64,000 nt of DNA from Planctomycetota bacterium (GTDB taxonomy: Bacteria; Planctomycetota; B15-G4), in NCBI GenBank assembly GCA_021604805.1, contig BQJR01000004.1:372001-436000 (forward strand). Reading direction: 5' to 3'. Each line of letters begins with the position of its first letter. Position 1 is the first letter of the stretch. Positions 8,680 through 15,220 of this stretch are shown piece by piece. The notes under the pieces were generated by a model. That model was not told the DNA's origin. It searched no databases and saw only the letters and a list, made by a program, of their open reading frames with translations. Both the position numbers and the translations under genes were made by a program.

Positions 8680-9693
8680 ATGGACGCCTTCATCCAGCAG
8701 ATCCCCAAGGCCGAGCTCCACGTCCACGTGGAGGGCACTCTCGAACCCGAGCTGATGCTCGCGCTCTCGCGGCGCAACGGCGTGGCCTTGCCCTACGCGT
8801 CGGTCGAGCAGATCCGAGCGGCCTACGAGTTCGACAACTTGCAGTCGTTCCTCGACCTGTACTACGCCGGCATGGCCGTGCTGCGCACCTCGCAAGACTT
8901 CCACGACCTCACGCTGGCGTACTTGCAGCGCAGCGCGGCGCAGGGCACGCGTCACGTGGAGATGTTCTTCGATCCGCAGGCGCACACCGAGCGTGGCGTG
9001 CCGCTCGAAGTCGTGATGGACGGCATCGAGTCCGGGCTCGACGCAGGCCGCGATCAACACGGCATCTCGTCGATGCTGATCTTGTGCTTCTTGCGGCACC
9101 TGTCGGCCGAGTCGGCGATGGAGATCCTGGAGCACGCGCGGCCGCACCGCGACCGCATCGCCGCCGTGGGGCTCGACAGTTCCGAGTTGGGCCACCCGCC
9201 GAGCAAGTTCCAGAAGGTCTTCGACCGCGCGCGCGACATGGGCCTGCCCTCGGTGGCGCACGCCGGCGAAGAGGGTCCGGCCGCCTACATCACCGAGGCG
9301 CTCGACCTGCTGCGCGTGGCGCGCGTGGACCACGGCGTGCGTTGCCTCGACGACGACGCGCTCGTGGCGCGCTTGGTCGAGAGCCGCATGCCACTCACCG
9401 TCTGCCCGATGAGCAACGTGAAGCTGCGCGTGTTCGACACGATGGACGACCACAACCTGCGCGCGATGCTCGAGCGCGGCCTGTGCGTCACGATCAACTC
9501 CGACGACCCGGCCTACTTCGGCGGTTACGCGGCCGACAACTTGGCCGCGGCGCAGCGTGCGCTCGATCTCTCACGCGCGCAGGTGATCGAACTGACGCGC
9601 AACTCCTTCGAGGCCTCTTTCCTCGGCGCGAGCGACAAGGCGCGCCTGCTCGCCGAACTCGACGGGTGGGTGGCCGCTCAACCGGCGGACTGA
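8680..9693 (+). CDS. Adenine deaminase (adenosine deaminase superfamily, ADE type)
   Basis: A 337-residue amidohydrolase. It has the zinc-ligand pair in KAELHVHVEGT (H14, H16), the SVAHAGEEGP block with the third histidine and catalytic Glu, VDHGVRC, and the metal Asp in INSDDPAYFGG. The stretch AVGLDSSELGHPPSKF separates adenine deaminases of this family from adenosine deaminases, which have GLDLAG-type sequences, so adenine to hypoxanthine (EC 3.5.4.2) is preferred. It faces the guanine deaminase-like gene, feeding the other purine base into the same pathway. The ATG at 8680 directly precedes MDAFIQQIPKAELHVH, a normal N-terminus for the family. Confidence 0.88.
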   Translation: MDAFIQQIPKAELHVHVEGTLEPELMLALSRRNGVALPYASVEQIRAAYEFDNLQSFLDLYYAGMAVLRTSQDFHDLTLAYLQRSAAQGTRHVEMFFDPQAHTERGVPLEVVMDGIESGLDAGRDQHGISSMLILCFLRHLSAESAMEILEHARPHRDRIAAVGLDSSELGHPPSKFQKVFDRARDMGLPSVAHAGEEGPAAYITEALDLLRVARVDHGVRCLDDDALVARLVESRMPLTVCPMSNVKLRVFDTMDDHNLRAMLERGLCVTINSDDPAYFGGYAADNLAAAQRALDLSRAQVIELTRNSFEASFLGASDKARLLAELDGWVAAQPAD

Positions 9694-9696
9694 GTC

Positions 9697-9728
9697 GCGG
9701 ACCTCCGACTCCGCGGACCTCCGACTCT
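9697..9728. repeat. 16-bp direct repeat after the adenine deaminase gene
   Basis: Two adjacent copies of gcggacctccgactc plus one base (9697-9712 and 9713-9728) start just behind the stop codon at 9693. Confidence 0.7.
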
Positions 9729-9816
9729 CACCGGGCGCAGGTCGTCGCGCAGGCGCGCTGCGGAGACATCGCCGCGGCATGCGTCGCACCCGTACGCGTG
9801 ATAGTCTCCCGACCCG

Positions 9817-10059
9817 ATGAACGTGCCGCCCTCACCTCGTGCGCTGGAGTTGCACGCGCTCGCCTGTGAGCGCGGCGACGACGGCTACGTGGACCCCGAG
9901 CACGGCTTCTTCGTGTTCAGCAGCGCCGCGCTGCGCCGCGCGGGCGCATGTTGCGGACGCACCTGTCGGCATTGCCCGTGGGACGCGGGCGAACAGGCGC
10001 GCGCGGGGCGCGAAGCAGGCGCGCCTGCGTGGGTCGCGCCCTCGAAGCGCGCCACGTAG
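9817..10059 (+). CDS. DUF5522-type small cysteine-rich protein
   Basis: An 80-residue protein with the pattern HALACERGDDGYVDPEHGFFVFSS, then AGACCGRTCRHCPWD. This matches the short DUF5522 family, whose conserved CCG..CRHCP core (about residues 45-54) suggests a metal or zinc ribbon site; its function is not known. The C-terminal tail (AGREAGAPAWVAPSKRAT) is variable and runs into the 18-bp tandem repeat that starts at 10047. It is convergent with the rhombosortase gene, whose end lies within the same repeat. Confidence 0.78.
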   Translation: MNVPPSPRALELHALACERGDDGYVDPEHGFFVFSSAALRRAGACCGRTCRHCPWDAGEQARAGREAGAPAWVAPSKRAT

Positions 10060-10154
10060 CCGAGGCGCGTCATGCAGCCATGGCGCGTCATACAGCCATG
10101 GCGCGTCATGTAGCCAAGGCGCGTCAGGTAGCCCGAGCGTGTCATGCAGCTCGC
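10047..10154. repeat. Six-copy 18-bp tandem repeat at the junction of two convergent genes
   Basis: Six adjoining 18-bp units begin at 10047, 10065, 10083, 10101, 10119 and 10137, with consensus gcgcgtcatgcagccatg and drift towards both ends. The array covers the last codons of the DUF5522 gene (to 10059) and the last codons of the rhombosortase gene (from 10142). The lack of spacers excludes CRISPR. Confidence 0.88.
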
Positions 10155-10735
10155 GCGTGTGAGCGTTCGCGCGAGCGGGTGCGCGCCACGAGCACGATCG
10201 TCAAGCCGAGCAGCGCGCCGACCACGTGCGCTGGTGCGTAGACCTGCGCGCCCGGCGGCAACGATGCGTGCAAGGTTTCCTGACCGTTGAGTTCGAGGCA
10301 GGCCTTGAGCAGCGCTGAGAACGCCGCCACGATCAGGGCGCCGCGCACCAGTCCGCGCTGCGCGAAGGCCGCATGCAACAGCGCGGCGCTGACCATCGCG
10401 GCGGCCAGACCCGAGGCGCCTTCGAAGCTGCGCAACTCGGGGGGCGCCCAGGCCACACTCGCCGCGGTACCCAGGAGCGCCGCGATCAACACGGTGGCCC
10501 ACAAGCCGCGCGCGCGTCGCTCCAACCAGAACCCCGCCAAGCTCAGCAGGCCCAAGTCAGCCGCGGCCGTGCTCAGGTTCGGGTGCAACAGTTGGGTGCT
10601 CAGCAAGCGCCACGTGGCCGCGTGCTCGGGTCGTTCGTAGAGCAGCCACTCGCGCGCAGGCGGGAGCGCACTCGCGAGCGCGGCGAGCAGCAGAACGCTC
10701 AGGCTGCCCGCGAGAGCGCGCAGCTCAACCCGCAC
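10142..10735 (-). CDS. rrtA: Rhombosortase (rhomboid-family intramembrane protease)
   Basis: A 197-residue membrane protein with about six hydrophobic segments. A rhomboid-type catalytic pair is visible: Ser in SFEGASGLAAA (GxSG-like) and His in YAPAHVVGALLGL in the last helix; the TWRLLSTQLLHPNLS loop matches the rhombosortase WR...H.n pattern. Rhombosortases cut GlyGly-CTERM-like tails of exported proteins at the inner membrane. The neighbouring rhombotarget lipoprotein, upstream on the same strand and overlapping by 11 bp (10725-10735), is the expected substrate. It starts with GTG at 10735. The C-terminal tail (RTRSRERSHARAA) is partly encoded by the 18-bp tandem repeat. Confidence 0.8.
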   Translation of the reverse strand: MRVELRALAGSLSVLLLAALASALPPAREWLLYERPEHAATWRLLSTQLLHPNLSTAAADLGLLSLAGFWLERRARGLWATVLIAALLGTAASVAWAPPELRSFEGASGLAAAMVSAALLHAAFAQRGLVRGALIVAAFSALLKACLELNGQETLHASLPPGAQVYAPAHVVGALLGLTIVLVARTRSRERSHARAA

Positions 10736-11645
10736 TGAGCAGCCGGGTGCGACGCCTCGCCCCCAGCGCCACCAGCACGGCGACCATGCACGCCACGAGC
10801 AACTCGCGCGTGCCGTAAGCGCCCACGTACTGACCGTTCTCGAACTTCGCCACGCCGTTGTATTCCGGCGCCGCCTGCACCTCGATGGCCGGCGTGCCGA
10901 GACCGCGCACCGTGCCGCTGGCTGCTTGTTCCGCGAAGACGTGCACCGCGGCGATCAGGTTGTCGCCCAGCTGAGCGGCGGCGAGTTCGAAGCCCCGCGT
11001 GGCTTCCTCGCGCAAGGTGCTGGCCGTGTTCACCCCGGTTTCCGAGCTGCCGATCGTGCTCGTGCCCGCCGCGCGGAAGAGCAGCGCGCGCGAAGGGATG
11101 TGCAACACGACCGCGTCGAGGTACGAGAAGGTCTGGTTGTCTTCGCCCTCGACCAACCACGCGCCCACCACCGTGAGGTAAGTGAGCGACCAAGTGTTCG
11201 ACGAGCTGAACTGCGCCTGGTCGTAGCTGAGCAACACGAGCACATCGATGCCGAAGGCGCTGCGCAACTGGTCGAGTTGCTCGAAGGAGCCGCCGTCGCG
11301 CAGATAGAAGGTGGGGATCAACTCGATCGACTGCACGACGTCGAGCGTGCCGAGTTGTGCGGCGAGGCGCTCGCGCACGACTTCACGCTGCACCTCGGTG
11401 AGCGGGTCGTAGCTGCCGTGGATCCAGGCGTTGGCGTTCGAGTTCTTGGCCGGGATGCCGCCGCGCGGCGCGAAGGCGATGCCCACACGCAGCGGCACTT
11501 CGATGTCCACGTCTTGCGGAGGCTGCGCCGACGTGCCCGCGGGATACAGGTAGTCGAGCGAGCTGCTCGTGTGACGGATGTCGATGCTGCCGCAGCTGGC
11601 AAAGCAGAGCAACACGACAAGACAACAAGCTGCAGTCGAACGCAT
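10725..11645 (-). CDS. Rhombotarget lipoprotein
   Basis: A 306-residue lipoprotein: a signal peptide ends at the lipobox LLCFASC (C18). The body carries the blocks I recall from rhombotarget lipoproteins: TSSSLDYLYPAG, EVPLRVGIAFAPRGG, IDVLVLLSYDQAQFS, SLTYLTVVGAWLVEG and IPSRALLFRAAGTS. The end has the three-part sorting tail: a short Gly-containing stretch (YVGAYG), a hydrophobic segment (LLVACMVAVLVALGA) and a basic end (RRRTR). It is the presumed substrate of the adjacent rhombosortase, giving a protein anchored or released after tail cleavage. Its function beyond this is unknown. The start at 11645 is chosen because it directly precedes the signal peptide. Confidence 0.85.
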   Translation of the reverse strand: MRSTAACCLVVLLCFASCGSIDIRHTSSSLDYLYPAGTSAQPPQDVDIEVPLRVGIAFAPRGGIPAKNSNANAWIHGSYDPLTEVQREVVRERLAAQLGTLDVVQSIELIPTFYLRDGGSFEQLDQLRSAFGIDVLVLLSYDQAQFSSSNTWSLTYLTVVGAWLVEGEDNQTFSYLDAVVLHIPSRALLFRAAGTSTIGSSETGVNTASTLREEATRGFELAAAQLGDNLIAAVHVFAEQAASGTVRGLGTPAIEVQAAPEYNGVAKFENGQYVGAYGTRELLVACMVAVLVALGARRRTRLLSAG

Positions 11646-11711
11646 GACGAGACTCCCAGGATCGAGACGGCGTGCCACGCGCCGCTCGGGGCGCGCTGCG
11701 ACTCTACAAGT

Positions 11712-12563
11712 TCATGGCGCCTTCGGGTGCCAGAGCGTCTTCACTTCCACGAAAGGGCGCGCCCAGTGGAGCGTGCAGAGCTTGTCGAGCTTGGACCAAT
11801 CGCGCTCGGGCAGGTCGGCCCAGCGCACGCGCTTCACCGAGTCGGCCGACGCGGCACCGAGCTCGGGATCTGGCGTGCCGGCGAAGAGCAGCCCGTTCAC
11901 GTCGCGGTGCTTGGCCATCTCGGGCAGCAACTCGTCGCGCTGACCGGCGAGGAGGTTGAGCGTGCCACCGGGGACGTCGCTCACGGCGAGCAGCTCGCCC
12001 AAGGCGAGACCCACCAAGGGCGACGCTTCGCTCACGAGCAACACCACCGTGTTGCCCCCCGCGATGAGCGGCACCGACACGGCGAGCGCGCCGAGCAGGC
12101 TGGGTGCGTCGGGTGCCGCGGCGCAGAGCACGCCGCTCGGCTCCACCGTGGAGAAGTTGAAGAACGGTCCCGACACTTCGTTCTGCGCGCCGAGCAGTTG
12201 CTGCAACTTGTCGGGCAGCCCCGCGTACCAGGTGACGAGGTCGATGCTGGCTTCGACCTCGCGCTCCGCTGCCGCCTGGCTCTTGCGACTGCACGCGCGG
12301 ATCTCGTCGACGAGCGAGGCGGCGTGCGTCTCGATCATCTCGGCCAGGCGGTACAGGATCTGGCCGCGGTTGTAGCCGGTGCGTCCCGCCCAACCGGACT
12401 GCGCAGCGCGCGCGGCCACGATGGCATCACGCAGGTCTTTGCGCGACGCGCGCGCGACGTTCGTGCCGGGCGCATCAGCGGGTTCGAAAGTGCGTCCCGA
12501 CTCACTGCGCGGGAACTTACCGCCGACGAACAACTTGTAGGTCTTCTTCACAGGGACACGCAT
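11712..12563 (-). CDS. Half-length aldehyde dehydrogenase homologue without catalytic cysteine
   Basis: A 283-residue protein matching the N-terminal, NAD-binding half of aldehyde dehydrogenases (YKLFVGGKFPRSESGRTFEP, AIVAARAAQSGWAGRTGYNRGQ, VEPSGVLCAAAPDAPSLLG, LIAGGNTVVLLVSE). It then ends in a short unique C-terminus; the segment with the catalytic Cys and the conserved Glu is absent. The IPWNFP motif is replaced by APDAPS. It starts 16 bp after the full-length ALDH gene in the deoC operon. It resembles the non-catalytic partner domain of ALDH16-type proteins, so a structural or regulatory partner of the full enzyme is likely (inference). It is not a decayed gene by appearance: the frame is clean and N-terminal conservation good. 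Confidence 0.8.
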   Translation of the reverse strand: MRVPVKKTYKLFVGGKFPRSESGRTFEPADAPGTNVARASRKDLRDAIVAARAAQSGWAGRTGYNRGQILYRLAEMIETHAASLVDEIRACSRKSQAAAEREVEASIDLVTWYAGLPDKLQQLLGAQNEVSGPFFNFSTVEPSGVLCAAAPDAPSLLGALAVSVPLIAGGNTVVLLVSEASPLVGLALGELLAVSDVPGGTLNLLAGQRDELLPEMAKHRDVNGLLFAGTPDPELGAASADSVKRVRWADLPERDWSKLDKLCTLHWARPFVEVKTLWHPKAP

Positions 12564-12579
12564 CGTTCGCTCCTCGGCC

Positions 12580-14103
12580 TCAGCCTTGCACCAGAGTGTC
12601 GTCGTGGAAGCGCAGGTAGGCCTCCAGACCCTGGCGCCCGCCTTCGCGCCCGAAGCCCGATTCCTTGAAGCCGCCGAAGGGGCTGGCCGGATCGAACTGA
12701 TTGAAGGTGTTGTTCCACACCACGCCGGCGCGCATGCGCTCGGCCATCCAGAGGATGCGCGAACCCTTGTCGGTCCAGATGCCGGCCGACAAGCCGTAGG
12801 CGGTGTTGTTCGCTTTCTCCACCGCTTCGGCGGGCGTGCGGAAGGTCATCACGCTGAGCACCGGACCGAAGATCTCTTCGCGCGCGATGCGGTGCGAGAG
12901 GCTCACGCCGCTGAACACACTGGGCCGGAACCAGTACCCCTTGTTCGGCAGCGTGCAGGTGCTCTGGTGCAGCGTGCAACCTTCGGCCACGCCGGCTTCC
13001 ACCAGCGCCTCGATGCGCTGCAGTTGTTCGGAGCTGTTGATCGCGCCCATGTCGGTGTTCTTGTCGAGCGGGTCGCCCACGCGGATGCGCTCGATGCGCG
13101 CGAGCAACTTGTCGAGCAGCGCGTCGTGGATCGACTCCTGCACGAGCAAGCGCGAACCCGCGCAGCACACGTGACCTTGGTTGAAGAAGATGCCCTTCAC
13201 GATGCCTTCGACGGCTTGGTCGAGCGCGGCGTCGTCGAACACGATGTGCGCGGCCTTGCCACCGAGCTCGAGCGTGAGGTCCTTGCCGGAGCCGGCGAGA
13301 CTGCGCTGGATGCTCTGACCCACCGCCGTGCTTCCGGTGAAGGCCAGCTTGTCGAGATCAGGATGTTCGACGAGCGCGCCGCCGGTGCGCCCGTCGCCCG
13401 TGACGATGTTCACGACACCCGGCGGCAGCTCGGCCTGCTCCAAGATCTGCGCGAGGTGCAGCGCCGTGAGCGACGTGGTCTCGGCCGGCTTCAGCACGAC
13501 GGTGTTGCCGCAAGCCAACGCGGGCGCGAGCTTCCACGCGGCCATCAGCAACGGGAAGTTCCACGGGATGATCTGCCCGACCACCCCCACCGGCGACGGC
13601 TTGCTGCCCGGGAAGGCCAGGTGCAACTTGTCGGCCCAACCCGCGTGATAGAAGAAGTGACCGGCGGCCAGCGGCACGTCGACATCGCGGCTCTCGCGGA
13701 TCGGCTTGCCGCCGTCGAGCGATTCCAGGCACGCCAGTTCGCGACTGCGCTCCTGGATCAGACGCGCGATGCGGAACACGTAGCGAGCGCGGTCGCGCGG
13801 CGCCATCGGACCCCACACCTTTGTCTGTGCGACGCGCGCGGCCTTCACGGCGGCGTCGACATCGGCCTTACCGGCTTGTGCCACGCGCGCGATGACCTGC
13901 TCGGTGGCCGGGTTCACGCTGTCGAAGTGCTTGCGACCCTTGGGCGCGGCCCACTTGCCGTTGATGAACAGGTCGTACTTCTCACGCGCGGGCACGTCGG
14001 CGAGTGACTGCGGCGCGGGCTCGTAGACCCAGCGTTCGCCGAACACCAGCTGCGGGCGGCTCTCTTCGCGCGTGGACGACTGCTTCTCGGGGAGCTGCGT
14101 CAT
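12580..14103 (-). CDS. NAD(P)-dependent aldehyde dehydrogenase
   Basis: A complete 507-residue aldehyde dehydrogenase. Catalytic residues are present: the nucleophile C313 in FFNQGHVCCAGSRL, the general base E279 in LELGGKAA, N182 of IPWNFP, and K205 of VVLKPAE; the FTGSTAVG motif and the PFGGFKESGFGREGG C-terminal signature are normal. It has an N-terminal extension of about 35 residues (QLVFGERWVYEPAPQSLADV). Placed 4 bp behind deoC and 16 bp before a half-length ALDH homologue, it most likely oxidises the acetaldehyde released by DeoC to acetate or a related acid (inference from context). Confidence 0.92.
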   Translation of the reverse strand: MTQLPEKQSSTREESRPQLVFGERWVYEPAPQSLADVPAREKYDLFINGKWAAPKGRKHFDSVNPATEQVIARVAQAGKADVDAAVKAARVAQTKVWGPMAPRDRARYVFRIARLIQERSRELACLESLDGGKPIRESRDVDVPLAAGHFFYHAGWADKLHLAFPGSKPSPVGVVGQIIPWNFPLLMAAWKLAPALACGNTVVLKPAETTSLTALHLAQILEQAELPPGVVNIVTGDGRTGGALVEHPDLDKLAFTGSTAVGQSIQRSLAGSGKDLTLELGGKAAHIVFDDAALDQAVEGIVKGIFFNQGHVCCAGSRLLVQESIHDALLDKLLARIERIRVGDPLDKNTDMGAINSSEQLQRIEALVEAGVAEGCTLHQSTCTLPNKGYWFRPSVFSGVSLSHRIAREEIFGPVLSVMTFRTPAEAVEKANNTAYGLSAGIWTDKGSRILWMAERMRAGVVWNNTFNQFDPASPFGGFKESGFGREGGRQGLEAYLRFHDDTLVQG

Positions 14104-14107
14104 GCCA

Positions 14108-15010
14108 TCAATCCTTGCTGAAGTCGTCGGGGCGCTGGTAGGTGCCGCTGTCGAGGCGCGCGAGCTGCATCAACAGGTCGTTGAGCAAGGAGCTGGCGCC
14201 GAAGCGGAAGCGCGAGGGCGTGAGCCAGTGATCACCGACCGTTTCATTCACCATCGCGAGGTAGCGCAGTGCCTGCTTGCTGTTCTTGATGCCGCCGGCC
14301 GCCTTCACGCCGATCAACTTGCCGGTGTCGAAGTAGAAGTCGCGCACGGCTTCGAGCATCAGCAACACCACCGGCATGGTCGACGCGGGCGACACCTTGC
14401 CGGTGCTCGTCTTGATGAAGTCGCCGCCGGCGCGCATGGCGATCTCGCTGGCGAGGCGCACGTTGTCGTAGGTGGCGAGCTCGCCGGTCTCGAGGATCAC
14501 CTTGAGGTGCGCGTAGTCGCAGGCTTCCTTCACGGCGGCGATCTCGTCGAAGACTTTCGCGAAGTCGCCGGAGAGGAAGGCGCCGCGGTCGATGACCATG
14601 TCGATCTCGTCGGCGCCGTCTTCCACGCAGCGACGCGTCTCGGAGAGTTTGAGCGCGAGGTCGGTGCGACCCGACGGGAAGCCCGTGGCCACGGAAGCCA
14701 CCGCCACCGACGAGCCGGCGAGCAACTTGGTGGCCTGCGCCACGAGGTCGGGGTACACGCACACGGCCGCCACCGACGGCAGACCGGGTGCCGGGCGCAT
14801 GGCCTTGCCGCACAAGGCCGCGACCTTGCCGGGGCTGTCCATGCCCTCGAGCGTGGTGAGGTCGGTCATGGAGATCGCCAACTCCAGCCCGCGACGCTTG
14901 GCGTCTTTCTTGATCGAGCGCGTGGACAGCTCGGCGGCGCGCGCTTCGAGCGCCACCGCGTCGACCGGGGCGACCGCGATGTCGTCGGCGAGATGAGAGG
15001 ACGCGGTCAT
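14108..15010 (-). CDS. deoC: Deoxyribose-phosphate aldolase
   Basis: A 300-residue class I aldolase that cleaves 2-deoxyribose 5-phosphate to glyceraldehyde 3-phosphate and acetaldehyde (EC 4.1.2.4). The Schiff-base lysine is K200 in GGDFIKTSTGK; the second conserved lysine lies in IGVKAAGGIKN. Other family blocks are VCVYPDLV, VATGFPSG and GADEIDMVID. It is longer than the E. coli enzyme, with an N-terminal extension of about 45 residues, like the long DeoC type found with ALDH partners. It is the first gene of the deoC-ALDH-half ALDH operon. Start 15010 follows GGAG; the upstream in-frame codons encode a non-conserved stretch. Confidence 0.95.
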   Translation of the reverse strand: MTASSHLADDIAVAPVDAVALEARAAELSTRSIKKDAKRRGLELAISMTDLTTLEGMDSPGKVAALCGKAMRPAPGLPSVAAVCVYPDLVAQATKLLAGSSVAVASVATGFPSGRTDLALKLSETRRCVEDGADEIDMVIDRGAFLSGDFAKVFDEIAAVKEACDYAHLKVILETGELATYDNVRLASEIAMRAGGDFIKTSTGKVSPASTMPVVLLMLEAVRDFYFDTGKLIGVKAAGGIKNSKQALRYLAMVNETVGDHWLTPSRFRFGASSLLNDLLMQLARLDSGTYQRPDDFSKD

Positions 15011-15105
15011 GGGGCGCTCCGGGGATTGATCACGAAGCGGGGATTGTGCCACCGCGGCGTGCGGCGGTCCAAACCGACTGCGATTCGCGCGGCTCTCGAG
15101 CGTGC

Positions 15106-15220
15106 GCAACTCCTCAGCTCCCCGCGCAAGCTCGCGGGCGGCAGCTCGCCAGCTCGCCGCGCAGGCTCGCTCGCAGCAGCTCGTCGACTACCCGCGCAGA
15201 CTCGCGCGCAGCAGCTCGCC
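15106..15220. repeat. 35-bp tandem repeat that includes the 3' end of glnS
   Basis: Three units (15106-15140, 15141-15175, 15176-15210) and a 10-bp partial unit have the common core ccgcgca..ctcgc. The last unit and partial contain the final codons of glnS (ELLRASLRG, stop at 15188-15190), so the end of the gene has been copied twice into the downstream spacer. Confidence 0.8.

Noticed and set aside
10047-10154. Tandem repeat as a CRISPR array
   Set aside because: The 18-bp units adjoin without spacers and drift in sequence, and no cas gene is present.
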